The notes beneath the pieces were generated by a model that was given only the letters and a program-made list of their open reading frames with translations, did not search any database and was not told the DNA's origin. The position numbers and the translations under genes are program-made. A stretch of DNA of 64,000 nt. It comes from Arthrobacter sp. M2012083. Its GTDB lineage: Bacteria > Actinomycetota > Actinomycetes > Actinomycetales > Micrococcaceae. Shown here one piece after another: positions 1 through 9,146 of the stretch (its first letter is position 1; every line of letters begins with the position of its first letter). Location of the stretch: NCBI RefSeq assembly GCF_000281065.1, contig NZ_AKKK01000047.1, positions 62,001 to 126,000 on the forward strand, in the 5' to 3' direction.

Positions 1-210
1 CGAGTCGCCGCGCAGGAACCACAGGAGTTCCACTGCCACGGATTTAAAGTGGACCCGCTTGGTGGTGATGAGCGGGAAGCTCTCGGCGAGATCGAACCTC
101 AACTGGCGACCGAAAACGCTGCGCGTTCCGGTTCCGGTGCGGTCCGACTTGTGCGTGCCGTTGGCCATGACATCGCGCAAAAGGTCTTCATAAGGGGTGG
201 GGATGCTCAC
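1..210 (-). CDS. thyA: Thymidylate synthase, N-terminal part (cut by window edge)
   Basis: The 70 codons present encode the N-terminus of thymidylate synthase, which methylates dUMP to dTMP using methylene-tetrahydrofolate. The start is GTG at 208-210. Visible family signatures are the PTPYEDLL opening, the RTGTGT phosphate-binding loop near residues 25-30, and the segment [14 protein letters not shown] near 47-60, followed by ELLWFLRGD. The catalytic cysteine lies outside the window. The reading frame stays open to base 1. The gene is transcribed away from mutT1, about 54 bases downstream of mutT1's stop and in the same direction. Identification is secure; the length cannot be judged. Confidence 0.95.
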   Translation of the reverse strand, partial: MSIPTPYEDLLRDVMANGTHKSDRTGTGTRSVFGRQLRFDLAESFPLITTKRVHFKSVAVELLWFLRGDS

Positions 211-264
211 GAGTCCAGCTTACTTGTTTCGGTAAGGCGTCCCCGAAGCATTTCCACGCGCACG

Positions 265-1233
265 TTAGTCGTCAAAAGGCTTGACCTGCTCCACTGACAC
301 GATTTTCCGTTCAGATCCCCGCGCTACCTGGCAAACAATGACCTCACCCGGCGACAGGTAGGGATCAGAGGAAGGAAGCAGGTTCCGCAGGACCTGTGAC
401 ATGTGCTGGCCCAGTTGCTTCAGCGCCGTGGGCAGGGCGGGGCGATGCGTACACACGGCGATCGGCACCTGCTTGTCGAACAAAGCTTCAACAGCGGCTG
501 CGGTCTTCTTGGGGGAGCGCTGGTGGGTGTGCTCGGTGAGTGCTTCCACCAGCTTTACTTTGGCCCCGGTGGCCTTGGCGTAAGGGGCGATAGTGGCGAC
601 ACAACGCGCCCAAGGGCTGGTCACAATACGTTGCGGTTTCCACACGTCCAGGAGACGCTGGACGGCCACTGCCTGGCGCTGGCCGGTTGCTGCCAAGGGG
701 CGGTCGCCCTCGGCCTTTGTCCATGAGGAGCGCGGCTTGGCTTTGGCATGGCGGATCAGTACCAACGGCCACGTGTCCAATTCCCCGCGGACGTGGGCCT
801 TCTCGAGGTATTCGAGGGGCTCCACGTCCGTAGGGTTGCTCAGGAAGCTGGCCGCCCGGTCCGGGCTGCACCACATGACGCTGTCCACTTCCTTGCCGTC
901 GGGCCGAAGCTGCGCTCCGTTGACCTTGACCGCCCAGTACCGGACCACCTTCAAGCCTGCAGCCACATGGTAGTGGATGGCCGGAAGGGGTATGCCCAGT
1001 GGGGCCTGTAGCCCAATCTCTTCCCACACTTCGCGGGCGGCGCATTCAGGAACTGTTTCGCCGGCGTCGAGCTTTCCTTTGGGCCATGACCAATCGTCGT
1101 AACGTGGACGATGGATCAGGAGGACCTCAAGTCCACCCTTTGTGACCCGCCAAGGAATGGCGCCGGCGGCGACAACGGCCACCGACTCACCGGGATGGTC
1201 TGTTTGATCCGCCACAGGGGTATCGCTGTTCAA
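265..1233 (-). CDS. mutT1: MutT1-like Nudix hydrolase fused to a histidine-phosphatase domain
   Basis: This 322-residue protein joins two domains. Residues about 15-150 are a Nudix domain with the box GKLDAGET...REVWEEIGL at 53-75. Residues about 155-320 are a histidine-phosphatase (phosphoglycerate mutase-like) domain opening with LIRHAKAKP, where His162 is the expected nucleophile. Mycobacterial MutT1 has the same architecture, cleans oxidised nucleotides such as 8-oxo-(d)GTP, and also sits next to ppk. I chose the TTG at 1231-1233 because AAGGA lies five bases upstream and it leaves an 8-base gap after the ppk stop. A longer reading from 1368 would run deep into ppk. A GTG a few codons downstream is the alternative start. 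Substrate is inferred from the family. Confidence 0.88.
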   Translation of the reverse strand: MNSDTPVADQTDHPGESVAVVAAGAIPWRVTKGGLEVLLIHRPRYDDWSWPKGKLDAGETVPECAAREVWEEIGLQAPLGIPLPAIHYHVAAGLKVVRYWAVKVNGAQLRPDGKEVDSVMWCSPDRAASFLSNPTDVEPLEYLEKAHVRGELDTWPLVLIRHAKAKPRSSWTKAEGDRPLAATGQRQAVAVQRLLDVWKPQRIVTSPWARCVATIAPYAKATGAKVKLVEALTEHTHQRSPKKTAAAVEALFDKQVPIAVCTHRPALPTALKQLGQHMSQVLRNLLPSSDPYLSPGEVIVCQVARGSERKIVSVEQVKPFDD

Positions 1234-1241
1234 CTGGGTCC

Positions 1242-3491
1242 TTACCGCCGGGCCGCAGCGCGCTGGCGTGAGCGGGAAGCCAGAAGCCAGGACTGCATGT
1301 CCAGCAAAGGCTTGCCGTCTTCGTCCAAGTGGTGCCTGGTCCAGTGCCCCTGATCGTCCAGGTGCCAACTGGCGGTTCCGTCGTCAACATAGCGACGCAT
1401 CAGGTCCATGACCGTTGCCGTGTCTTCCTTGCTGGCCAGCTGAACCAACGCTTCAACGCGGCGGTCCAGGTTGCGGTGCATCATGTCGGCAGAGCCGATG
1501 TATACCACGGGCTCGCCGCCGTTGCCGAAAGCAAAGACGCGTGAGTGTTCAAGGAAGCGGCCCAGTACGGAGCGGACGGTGATGTTCTCGCTGAGCCCCG
1601 GCACCCCCGGGCGCAGTGAGCAAATGCCGCGAACCACGACGTCCACCTTCACCCCGGCCTGTGAGGCGCGGTAAAGGGCATCGATAATGGCTTCGTCAAC
1701 CATCGAGTTGACCTTGATCTGAACCAAACCGGGGACACCCGCACGTGCATTGCGGATTTCGGCCTCGATCCTGTCCACCAGCCCGGCACGTACCGAGCGG
1801 GGCGCCACCAGCAACCTCTTGAACGTTGACTTCGGGGCGTAACCGGAAAGCTGGTTGAACAGCTTGGAGAGGTCTTCGCCCACTTGCTCATTAGCGGTCA
1901 ACAAGCCTAGGTCCTCGTAATAGCGTGCCGTGCGCGGGTGGTAGTTGCCGGTGCCGATGTGGCAGTAGCGGCGCAGCCCGTCCACTTCCTGTCGCACCAC
2001 CAAAGACAACTTGCAGTGGGTCTTCAAACCCACGATGCCGTACACCACATGGACGCCTGCTTGCTCCAGCTTTCGCGCCCAGGAAATGTTGGCCTGCTCG
2101 TCAAAGCGGGCCTTGATCTCCACGAGGGCCAGGACCTGCTTGCCTGCTTCCGCGGCATCGATCAAGGCATCAACGATGGGGGAGTCACCGGATGTCCGGT
2201 ACAGGGTCTGCTTGATGGCCTGCACCTTGGGATCGGCTGCTGCCTGTTCCAGGAAGGCCTGAACGGACGTGGAGAAGGAGTCGTACGGGTGGTGGAGCAG
2301 GATGTCCCTGCGGCGCATGGCGGCAAAGACATTGGCTGCCTTGGACGTCTCGGACTCATTCAGGTACCGCGACGTGTGGGGCACATGCTTGGGGTAGTGG
2401 AGGTCGGCGCGGTCGATGCCGCTGATAGCGGACAACCCGCGGAGGTCCAACGGTGCGGGCACGGAGTAGACCTCGGACTCTTCGACGCCAAGCTCCCGGA
2501 TCAGCAGTGCCTTGATGTTCGGGTTGATGTCCGTAGTGACTTCCAAGCGGACCGGCGGGCCGAAACGGCGACGCAGCAGTTCCTTCTCCAAGGCCTGCAG
2601 AAGGTTCTCGGCGTCGTCCTCTTCAACTTCCAGGTCCTCATTGCGGGTAACGCGGAAGGTGTGGTGCTCCAGCACTTCCATGCCGGGGAAGAGCTTGTCC
2701 AAGTGGACAGCGATGACTTCTTCCAGGGCGATGAACCTGGCTACGCGGCCCGGGATTGCTCCGGCGCGCGGTCCGTCCACGGAAATGAGGCGGGGCAGCT
2801 GATCGGGAACCTTAACGCGGGCGAAGAGCTCTTTGTCGCTGATCGGGTTGCTGACGATCACGGCAAGGTTGAGGGAGAGGCCCGAGATGTAGGGGAAGGG
2901 GTGCGCAGGGTCCACAGCCAGCGGCGTCAGGATGGGGAAGACCTTCTCCTGGAACATGATGCTGATCCGGTGGCGGGCATCCTCATCCAGTTCATGCCAG
3001 TGCATGATGTGGATGTGCTCGTAGGCCAATGCGGGACGGATCTGCTCCGCGAAGACCCGTGCGTGGCGTTCCTGCAGCTTGTGGGCCTCTTCGCTGATCT
3101 GTTCCAGCACCTCAATGGGACTTAGTCCCGCAGGGGAGGGCACGGCGAGCCCGGTGGCGATGCGGCGTTTGAGGCCAGCTACGCGCACCATGAAAAACTC
3201 GTCAAGATTTGAGGCGAAGATGGAGAGGAAATTGACACGTTCCAGCAGGAAGAGGTCAGGATCTTCGGCGAGTTCCAGCACGCGGGAGTTGAAGGCCAGC
3301 CAGCTCAGCTCGCGGTCCAGGAAGCGATCCGGGGAGATGTCGCCCTCGGGCTCCAGGCTCGGCGCGAATTCCGGAATATCGATGCGGTCCTGGGTGGCTC
3401 GCGAAGCCGGCACTTCCGAGGATCCGAAGCGCGGGGGCAATGTTGCACCCTTCGAGGTGGATCCGGCGGTACCGACGGGGTCCGGCTGCAT
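1242..3491 (-). CDS. ppk1: Polyphosphate kinase 1
   Basis: The 749-residue protein reversibly transfers the gamma phosphate of ATP onto polyphosphate chains. The family N domain begins at [17 protein letters not shown] (residues 59-75). The catalytic core follows with [16 protein letters not shown] (461-476) and LKTHCKL, whose His492 matches the autophosphorylated histidine of E. coli Ppk. [19 protein letters not shown] completes the C-terminal phospholipase D-like fold. Residues 1-55 are a variable acidic extension. AGGAGA precedes the ATG. It is upstream of mutT1 in one transcription unit; both deal with nucleotide phosphates. Confidence 0.97.
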   Translation of the reverse strand: MQPDPVGTAGSTSKGATLPPRFGSSEVPASRATQDRIDIPEFAPSLEPEGDISPDRFLDRELSWLAFNSRVLELAEDPDLFLLERVNFLSIFASNLDEFFMVRVAGLKRRIATGLAVPSPAGLSPIEVLEQISEEAHKLQERHARVFAEQIRPALAYEHIHIMHWHELDEDARHRISIMFQEKVFPILTPLAVDPAHPFPYISGLSLNLAVIVSNPISDKELFARVKVPDQLPRLISVDGPRAGAIPGRVARFIALEEVIAVHLDKLFPGMEVLEHHTFRVTRNEDLEVEEDDAENLLQALEKELLRRRFGPPVRLEVTTDINPNIKALLIRELGVEESEVYSVPAPLDLRGLSAISGIDRADLHYPKHVPHTSRYLNESETSKAANVFAAMRRRDILLHHPYDSFSTSVQAFLEQAAADPKVQAIKQTLYRTSGDSPIVDALIDAAEAGKQVLALVEIKARFDEQANISWARKLEQAGVHVVYGIVGLKTHCKLSLVVRQEVDGLRRYCHIGTGNYHPRTARYYEDLGLLTANEQVGEDLSKLFNQLSGYAPKSTFKRLLVAPRSVRAGLVDRIEAEIRNARAGVPGLVQIKVNSMVDEAIIDALYRASQAGVKVDVVVRGICSLRPGVPGLSENITVRSVLGRFLEHSRVFAFGNGGEPVVYIGSADMMHRNLDRRVEALVQLASKEDTATVMDLMRRYVDDGTASWHLDDQGHWTRHHLDEDGKPLLDMQSWLLASRSRQRAAARR

Positions 3492-3594
3492 GGGGTTCTC
3501 CTAAGCTCAGGACGGGGTTTCCTCCCACATTACAAGCAATTTCGGTGCTCGAATCCAAGATGTCACCGGCTTTCCGTCCGGCGATCTCCCGAGG

Positions 3595-4566
3595 TTAATT
3601 TTCGGTTAACGGACCGTACATTACATCGGTGTCCCAGCGAACGAAGCCGAGTTTCTGATAAAGGGCTACCGCGGCCTGGTTATCAGCGTCCACGTAGAGC
3701 ATCACAGCATGCAGGTCCTGGTCTTGGAGGTGCTTGATGCCCGCAACCGTGAGGGCCTTGCCAAGCCCCAAACCTTGCGCTGCCGGTGTCACGCCCACCA
3801 CGTAGACCTCCCCGATGGCCGGATGGGGACCTTGCCGGGGGTGGACCTTGGTCCAGTGGAAACCCAGCAGCTCACCTTCAGTGTTCACAGCCAACAGGAA
3901 GCCTTCAGGATCGAACCAATCCTCGGCCTTGCGTGCCTCAAGGTCCGCGAGTGTCATGGACCCCTGTTCGGGGTGGTGGGAGAATGCGGCCTTGTTGGCT
4001 GCCAGCCAGGCCTGCTCATCCTGGCCCGGAACGAAGGCGCGGAGCGAAACACCGTCCGGGAGTCCGGCGTCGGGCAGTGATGCGGTTGAAGACATCAACC
4101 GCATCTTCCACAGTTCGCGCATTGGACCGTAGCCAAAGCGCGTGGCCAACTCGGCAGCGGCCTCGTGGTTGCCGTGTGACCATGCGCTCAATCCGTCGAG
4201 GCCCCGCTTGCCCTGCAGCGCGCCCAGCAGCCTTCCAGCAACGCCCTGGTTGCGGTAGCTGGGGTGGACGGCCAACTCCAGGACACCGCTTCCGTCTTCA
4301 CTTTCAACGACGACGGCGACGCCCGCCAGGTCTTCAGCCGTCGCCGGATCTGAATCTTCGTCCGGGGCATAAAGCACGAAGGACAGGACTGAATGCTCGC
4401 CCGAGTCCGCACCACGCAGCATCACAAACGTCTGTTCGGAGAAGGGCGGGTTCCCGTCGGACTCCCCGGCGGCAGCGGCGAGGGTTTTGACGTCCCTGAG
4501 GAGTTCGGTGTCCAAAGCTCCGGCGATGATCAGTACGGGCCAGTTTTCCGGGTGCGCGTGACTCAT
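3595..4566 (-). CDS. mshD: Mycothiol synthase (mycothiol acetyltransferase)
   Basis: This 323-residue protein fits MshD, which acetylates the cysteine of Cys-GlcN-Ins in the last step of mycothiol synthesis. It consists of two GNAT domains in tandem. The acetyl-CoA loop of the first contains NQGVAGRLLGAL (about 125-137), and that of the second contains AQGLGLGKALTV (about 262-273), which is the better-conserved one. The C-terminus NQAAVALYQKLGFVRWDTDVMY is typical of the active half. Length and the glnR neighbour match the mycobacterial arrangement, as recalled. The gene is 104 bases upstream of ppk1 and may be co-transcribed with it. Confidence 0.93.
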   Translation of the reverse strand: MSHAHPENWPVLIIAGALDTELLRDVKTLAAAAGESDGNPPFSEQTFVMLRGADSGEHSVLSFVLYAPDEDSDPATAEDLAGVAVVVESEDGSGVLELAVHPSYRNQGVAGRLLGALQGKRGLDGLSAWSHGNHEAAAELATRFGYGPMRELWKMRLMSSTASLPDAGLPDGVSLRAFVPGQDEQAWLAANKAAFSHHPEQGSMTLADLEARKAEDWFDPEGFLLAVNTEGELLGFHWTKVHPRQGPHPAIGEVYVVGVTPAAQGLGLGKALTVAGIKHLQDQDLHAVMLYVDADNQAAVALYQKLGFVRWDTDVMYGPLTEN

Positions 4567-4736
4567 GATGCAAGGCTATACGTCCGGTGCAACCCTGATG
4601 ATTTGATGTCACTGGAAATGGGAGGTAGTCTCATTATCTCGTTCGGCATTGCGGTATGTCCGTGAGTCAGCGCAGGGGGGATCCACCAGTGGGGTGGCCT
4701 CGATACGTTCGACCCGTATGTCCTCCACCACGAAGC

Positions 4737-4778
4737 AAAGAAGAGGCCAGGATCCGTGTGGATCCTGGCCTCTTCTTT
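4737..4778 (-). terminator. Terminator downstream of glnR with a perfect 19-bp stem
   Basis: Bases 4737-4755 and 4760-4778 are perfect inverted repeats of 19 bp around a 4-base loop (GTGT on the plus strand). The stem core is GGCCAGGATCC, and the arms end in AAAG and CTTT. The hairpin begins 32 bases past the glnR stop codon and separates glnR from mshD, so most glnR transcripts should stop here. The rest of the 4567-4810 gap shows no gene; it must hold the mshD promoter, which I could not place. Confidence 0.85.
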
Positions 4779-4810
4779 GGTTTCCTTCATGTGTCTGTCC
4801 CGGTCGCCGC

Positions 4811-5509
4811 TCAGGCTTCGGACAACTCATCGTCCGGGAGGCGGACAAGGGTGAGCCGGTAGCCAACGTTGCGGACTGTACTGATGAGGTTCTCGTGATC
4901 CACGCCGAGCTTGGCCCGAAGCCGCCGGATGTGGACGTCCACTGTCCTGGTGCCTCCGTAGTAGTCGTAGCCCCACACCTCGGTCAGCAACTGTTGGCGG
5001 GTGAAAACCCGGCCCGGGTGCTGGGCCAGGTACTTCAGGAGTTCGAACTCCTTGAACGTCAGGTTGAGTGGCTGTCCGCTTACGCGGGCGGTATAGCTTG
5101 CCTCATCAATCACGACGCCGGCCGCCCGGATTTCGGTCTGGGTTTCCTCTTCGCCGGGGACGGCACGCGCCATTGCCAGCCTGATGCGGGCCTCGACCTC
5201 CGCAGGCCCGGCGGAGTCCAGCACAATGTCATCCACTGCCCAGGCTGATGAAACGGCAGCCATGCCGCCTTCCGTGAGGATCAACATGAGCGGCGCACTG
5301 AGGCCGGTGGCCTTCAACAACTGGGTCAGTGAGCGGGCGCCCACCAGATCCTTCCGGGCATCCAGGAAGACAATATCCGTGGGGTCGGTCTCCAGTAGCG
5401 CGGTGGGTTCTGCCGGGAGGATGTGCACGCGGTGGTTCAGCAACTCCAAGGCAGGCAAAATGTCCACCGAAGAGCCGGTGCTGTTCGTTAGGAGCAGGAT
5501 GTGCGACAT
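4811..5509 (-). CDS. glnR: GlnR-type OmpR-family transcriptional regulator with atypical receiver
   Basis: This 232-residue regulator has an N-terminal receiver-like domain (1-120) and a C-terminal winged helix (about 128-225). [24 protein letters not shown] and [26 protein letters not shown] are diagnostic of the OmpR DNA-binding domain and very close to actinobacterial GlnR, the global nitrogen regulator. The receiver keeps an aspartate in FLDAR (Asp50) but lacks the usual acidic pair after the first strand (LLTNSTG) and the conserved lysine. No kinase gene is adjacent. That fits GlnR as an orphan, phosphorylation-independent regulator. I placed the start at 5507-5509, where GGAGGA sits upstream, rather than at an upstream ATG. 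The neighbouring mshD supports the call. Confidence 0.9.
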   Translation of the reverse strand: MSHILLLTNSTGSSVDILPALELLNHRVHILPAEPTALLETDPTDIVFLDARKDLVGARSLTQLLKATGLSAPLMLILTEGGMAAVSSAWAVDDIVLDSAGPAEVEARIRLAMARAVPGEEETQTEIRAAGVVIDEASYTARVSGQPLNLTFKEFELLKYLAQHPGRVFTRQQLLTEVWGYDYYGGTRTVDVHIRRLRAKLGVDHENLISTVRNVGYRLTLVRLPDDELSEA

Positions 5510-5654
5510 AGTTCCTCCAATGGGCTTTACGCGCATCATCGGGCGTCGAAACCGGAGTCTCACCGGTCGGTCACAACGCATTGGCGGCCTCTCCCGTTGT
5601 AACGGGATCGCGGCCAACACAGTGCGCTGTTGAAGTCTGAGTATACCCATCAGT

Positions 5655-5745
5655 GCCTTACGACACATGGATTCGTGACGGGGAAGCGCTGGAATTACGA
5701 CATATTGGCTCGGCTTAAGGCAGGATTGTCGAGAGGTCGTAAGGC
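5655..5745. promoter_or_regulatory. Three TTACGAC elements, two in a 10-bp inverted repeat, between glnR and 5770
   Basis: The heptamer TTACGAC occurs at 5658-5664 and 5695-5701, and as its reverse complement GTCGTAA at 5736-5742. The outer two extend into a perfect 10-bp inverted repeat, GCCTTACGAC (5655-5664) and GTCGTAAGGC (5736-5745). All three lie within the 260-base divergent gap and end 25 bases before the GTG of the membrane-protein gene. This looks like an operator array. The protein that binds it is unknown; it does not match the GlnR box as I know it. Confidence 0.45.
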
Positions 5746-5769
5746 GCATCGGATTGAGGTCGGCACACA

Positions 5770-6504
5770 GTGAAGTCTTGGAGCATCGGGGTATTCGGAC
5801 TCGTGGCGCTCGCAGCCATCGTGGCCAGCACCTTCGTTTCCCGGGAAGCCATGGTGGGCGCAGGCATCGTGGCGTCAGCGGCCGTCGGGATCGGCTGGCC
5901 GCATTTCCTGGCTGTCCCGGCCAAGAAAACGCTGGCTGCCGTCATTGCTCTCGCGGGCGCGGGCTCTGCTGTCACTGCTGCCTACATGCCGGCGCCCGGA
6001 TTCCTGGACGGTACACCCGCGTTCGTGGCTTTGGGCGTGATGGCAGTGTTCGTTGTCCAGTTGGTCAGGGGCACCGGGCAGGCCCAGCGCTTGGAATCCA
6101 CCCTAGGCTGCTCTGCCGGCGTGCTGCTGAACTGCCTTGGCGCGGGATGGATCGCCAGTGCACGGTTCAACGGTGTCAGGGAAATGGTCCTTGTGGCCGG
6201 ACTCAGTGCCGCGGTTGCCCTGCTGGTGGGAATCATCCGTTGGCCGGACAGGATCGTGGCTCCGCTCGGCGTTGTGATGGCTGGGCTGATGGGACCGCTG
6301 GCAGGTCTTGTTTTCTCCGACATCGCGGTGCTTCCGGCCGCTTTGGTTGGTGTGGTGGTGGGTTCCGTCCTGGTGTGCTTCCGGCGGATGACCACCCTCC
6401 GGAGGGGACGCCTGAACATACCGGCCGCGATAGGAATGGGCGTAGCGCCCGTTTGGGCTGTGGGGGCCTTGGCTTACTTCATAGACAAACTACTCATCTA
6501 CTAA
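5770..6504 (+). CDS. Polytopic membrane protein, permease-like, function unknown
   Basis: The 244-residue product is almost entirely hydrophobic, with about seven or eight membrane segments (for example near residues 5-22, 28-48, 54-74, 83-100, 138-158 and 170-205), and short basic loops such as [13 protein letters not shown] see no transport motif or catalytic residue. The start is GTG with TTGAGG upstream; the preceding region carries the TTACGAC repeats. It is the first gene of a tight plus-strand run that leads into a nitrobindin-like gene, so a role in redox or nitrosative physiology is possible but is only inference from position. Confidence 0.75.
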   Translation: MKSWSIGVFGLVALAAIVASTFVSREAMVGAGIVASAAVGIGWPHFLAVPAKKTLAAVIALAGAGSAVTAAYMPAPGFLDGTPAFVALGVMAVFVVQLVRGTGQAQRLESTLGCSAGVLLNCLGAGWIASARFNGVREMVLVAGLSAAVALLVGIIRWPDRIVAPLGVVMAGLMGPLAGLVFSDIAVLPAALVGVVVGSVLVCFRRMTTLRRGRLNIPAAIGMGVAPVWAVGALAYFIDKLLIY

Positions 6505-6520
6505 CGGTTAGGATTGCATC

Positions 6521-6634
6521 ATGTCTGTACTCGCATTTGAAATCTTCTTCCTCGTTCTCCTTGGCCTGGCCAGCGTCGCCATGGCCTGGTTCGCGGGATT
6601 TGTCGTTTACCGCCTTTTCAAGGGCCAGAAGTAA
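6521..6634 (+). CDS. 37-residue single-pass membrane protein
   Basis: A short open frame starts at ATG 6521, 16 bases after the previous stop, with GGTTAGGA upstream as a ribosome site. It encodes one continuous hydrophobic helix (about residues 4-30, rich in Leu, Phe and Ala), ending in a basic tail YRLFKGQK that predicts a cytoplasmic C-terminus. It is spaced as an operon member between two clear genes. Its size and composition suggest a small membrane subunit or regulator, perhaps a partner of the 5770 membrane protein. No family is recognised. Confidence 0.6.
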   Translation: MSVLAFEIFFLVLLGLASVAMAWFAGFVVYRLFKGQK

Positions 6635-6669
6635 CCTTCTGATCCTGCAGCTCGACAGAGGTAATCGTT

Positions 6670-7269
6670 GTGCCTATTGAGATCCCAACAGATCTGACGC
6701 CTGAACTCGTCCCCCTTTCCTGGCTCATTGGTGAGTGGGAGGGCCGCGGCCGGCTCGGCAGCGGAGACGAGGATTCCGAGCATTTCGTCCAGCACGTTTC
6801 CTTCACCCACAACGGGCTCCCGTACTTGCAGTACCGGGCCGAGACCTGGCTCAGTGACGACGCCGGCGAGAAGTTGCGCCCGTTGACCGTTGAAACGGGG
6901 TTCTGGGCCTTGGAACGGAAGCTTGAAGAGGGCGACGGCGGCCCCGGCCTGATACCGGCCGACATCGTCCCCGTCCTCAAAACAGCTGACGAAGTCGAGG
7001 AACGTCGCAACAAGGAGGGTGGCTTCGATATTTCGGTGTCAATCGCCCACCCCGGCGGAATCACCGAGCTCTACTACGGCCAGATCAAGGGACCCCAGAT
7101 CCAGCTGAGCACCGATATGGTGATGCGCGGAAGCCACTCCAAGGAGTACACGGCGGCCACACGCATCTTCGGTTTGGTTGATGGCAACCTCCTGTGGCGT
7201 TGGGATGTCGCTGCCAGCGGCAAGGCTCTCGAAGCGCACGCCTCGGCATTCCTCCACAAGGTGTCCTGA
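6670..7269 (+). CDS. Nitrobindin-like heme-binding beta-barrel protein (FABP/THAP4-like)
   Basis: The 199-residue protein matches the actinobacterial FABP-like/nitrobindin family, small beta-barrels that bind ferric heme; a mycobacterial and a human member have been shown to isomerise peroxynitrite to nitrate. The N-terminal signature LSWLIGEWEGRGRL is present at about 16-29, and the C-terminal FLHKVS closes the barrel. Start is GTG 6670; the recognisable domain begins at about residue 12. The gene follows two membrane-protein genes and precedes a flavodoxin-like gene, which together suggest a redox or nitrosative-stress role. The family is sure; the activity is inferred. Confidence 0.88.
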   Translation: MPIEIPTDLTPELVPLSWLIGEWEGRGRLGSGDEDSEHFVQHVSFTHNGLPYLQYRAETWLSDDAGEKLRPLTVETGFWALERKLEEGDGGPGLIPADIVPVLKTADEVEERRNKEGGFDISVSIAHPGGITELYYGQIKGPQIQLSTDMVMRGSHSKEYTAATRIFGLVDGNLLWRWDVAASGKALEAHASAFLHKVS

Positions 7270-7318
7270 CCCGAGGCCTCACTGTACGTTCCATGGCAAC
7301 CAGCAGAAGGAGCAGATA

Positions 7319-8038
7319 GTGAACAACCTCAAACCGGAGGGCTACAGCGGGCTCAAGGCTGTCTTCTTCAATGGCACGCTGAAGCCCTCGCCGCAGCTCA
7401 GCAACACCGACGGCCTGATCAAGATCAGCCGGGACATCATGGAGAAACAGGGCGTCAGTACCCGCCTTATCCGGACCGTGGACCACGACATCGCCAGTGG
7501 TGTGTACCCGGACATGCGCGAGCACGGCTGGAAGACCGACGAGTGGCCCGAGATCTATCCGGCTGTCCGCGACGCTGACATCGTTGTGGTTGCCGGGCCG
7601 ATCTGGTTGGGCGACAACTCGTCCATGACCAAGAAACTCATCGAACGGTTGTATGCCCACTCGGGCGAACTGAACAGCAAGGGGCAATGGGCGTTCTACC
7701 CCAAAGTGGGTGGCTGCCTCATCACCGGCAATGAGGACGGGATCAAACACTGTTCCATGAATGTGCTGTACAGCCTTCAGCACATCGGCTTCACCATTCC
7801 GCCCCAGGCCGATGCCGGGTGGATCGGCCCGGTGGGACCCGGACCCAGCTATCTTGATGAAGGATCGGGCGGGCCGGAGAGTGACTTCACCAACAGGAAC
7901 GCCACCTTCATGACGTGGAACCTGCTCCACATGGCCAAGCTCCTGCGGGATGCCGGGGGAATTCCTGCCTACGGCAACCTGCCGGAGGAATGGAAAGCGG
8001 GCACCCGATTCGATTTCGAAAACCCGGAATACCGCTGA
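7319..8038 (+). CDS. Flavodoxin-fold NAD(P)H-dependent oxidoreductase
   Basis: This 239-residue protein has a flavodoxin-like fold. It opens with LKAVFFNGTLKPSPQLSNTD, where the NGTLKPSPQLSNT loop should bind FMN phosphate. A second FMN loop reads ADIVVVAGPIWLGDNSSMTKKLIERL (about 90-115). It belongs with the NADPH-dependent FMN reductase/flavodoxin-family proteins of actinobacteria; the substrate is not known. The start chosen is GTG 7319 with AGAAGGAG upstream. An upstream in-frame ATG at 7178 lies inside the nitrobindin gene and is rejected. It sits between the nitrobindin and ygfZ genes, in the same direction. Confidence 0.82.
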   Translation: MNNLKPEGYSGLKAVFFNGTLKPSPQLSNTDGLIKISRDIMEKQGVSTRLIRTVDHDIASGVYPDMREHGWKTDEWPEIYPAVRDADIVVVAGPIWLGDNSSMTKKLIERLYAHSGELNSKGQWAFYPKVGGCLITGNEDGIKHCSMNVLYSLQHIGFTIPPQADAGWIGPVGPGPSYLDEGSGGPESDFTNRNATFMTWNLLHMAKLLRDAGGIPAYGNLPEEWKAGTRFDFENPEYR

Positions 8039-8060
8039 CCCGCAAGGACTTCTACTACAT

Positions 8061-9146
8061 ATGACTTACAAGAGCCCCCTGTTGTCGCGCCCTGGCGCCG
8101 TTGAAGATACCGGGCTGGATGCCGGCGTTGCGGCTCACTACGGTGAACCACTGCGTGAGCAGCGCGCCCTGGCGACCGGTACCGCCGTCGTCGATCTTTC
8201 GCACCGTGGCGTGGTGACCGTGACCGGCCCGGATCGGCTCAGCTGGCTGAACACACTCTCGTCCCAGCAGCTCACCAATCTCCAGCCCGGGGTCGCCAGC
8301 GAACTGCTGCTGCTCAGCGTCCAAGGGCGCATCGAGTTCGACGCCCGCGTCATTGATGACGGCAGCACCACATGGCTGGTCGTTGAGACCGCCGAGGCCG
8401 CACCGCTTGCTGAGTGGTTGAACAGGATGAAGTTCATGCTCCGCGTCGAGATCGAGGACGTCTCCGAGCAGTGGGCCGTTTTGGGCGCCACCAAGCCGGT
8501 GGAGCAGCTGTCCGGGCGCTTGGTATGGGAGGATCCATGGCCGCACGTCAGCCCGGGGGGATACGCGTACAGCATCGTCCCCGAGGAATCGCATCCGGGG
8601 CTTGAACGCCCTTGGTTCGAGTACCTTGTACCGGCCACCGAGTTGGAACAATCCGTGGAAGGCCTTCCCTTGGCAGGCGCCATGGCGGCAGATGCCTTGC
8701 GGGTTGCAGCGTGGCGGCCACGCCTTGGCGCCGAGACTGATGAAAAGACGATTCCCCACGAGCTGGATCTTTTGAGGACCTCGGTGCACCTGAACAAAGG
8801 CTGCTACAAGGGCCAGGAGACCATAGCGCGTGTCCACAACCTTGGCCACCCGCCCCGGCGCCTCGTGTTCCTCCAGCTTGATGGGTCGCAGCACACGTTG
8901 CCGGCTGTCGGCAGTGTCGTATTTGCCGGGGAGCGCAAGGTAGGTACTCTGACATCGGTGGCGCAGCACTTTGAAATGGGACCCGTTGCTTTGGCCGTGA
9001 TCAAGCGGTCCGTTTCGGCGGAGGAAACCCTGACGGTGATGGACGGTGAGGAGCCTTACATCGCAGCCCAGGAAGTGATCGTCGCCCCCGACGCCGGCCA
9101 GGTTGTCGGGCGCCAGACCGGATTCCTGAAGGGACCCCACCGATGA
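8061..9146 (+). CDS. ygfZ: YgfZ/CAF17 folate-binding protein for iron-sulfur cluster assembly
   Basis: The 361-residue protein resembles the glycine cleavage T-protein fold. It carries the family signature KGCYKGQE at about residues 246-253, including the conserved cysteine. YgfZ proteins help repair or maturation of certain Fe-S enzymes in a folate-dependent manner. The N-terminal segment with VVDLSHRGVVTVTGPDRLSWL is the usual start of the fold. Start is ATG 8061; AAGGA lies about 12 bases upstream, a somewhat long spacing. Its stop overlaps the ankyrin gene start (ATGA). Confidence 0.93.
   Translation: MTYKSPLLSRPGAVEDTGLDAGVAAHYGEPLREQRALATGTAVVDLSHRGVVTVTGPDRLSWLNTLSSQQLTNLQPGVASELLLLSVQGRIEFDARVIDDGSTTWLVVETAEAAPLAEWLNRMKFMLRVEIEDVSEQWAVLGATKPVEQLSGRLVWEDPWPHVSPGGYAYSIVPEESHPGLERPWFEYLVPATELEQSVEGLPLAGAMAADALRVAAWRPRLGAETDEKTIPHELDLLRTSVHLNKGCYKGQETIARVHNLGHPPRRLVFLQLDGSQHTLPAVGSVVFAGERKVGTLTSVAQHFEMGPVALAVIKRSVSAEETLTVMDGEEPYIAAQEVIVAPDAGQVVGRQTGFLKGPHR

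Noticed and set aside
1938..3125. A plus-strand frame of about 395 codons inside ppk1
   Set aside because: Antisense shadow of ppk1, with no family match.
4567..4736. A riboswitch or small RNA in front of mshD
   Set aside because: No conserved structural block was recognised; only the glnR terminator is clear.
5510..5769. Candidate GlnR boxes between glnR and the 5770 gene
   Set aside because: GTGAC and GTAAC pieces are present, but none has the right half-site spacing as I know it. I could not support a call.
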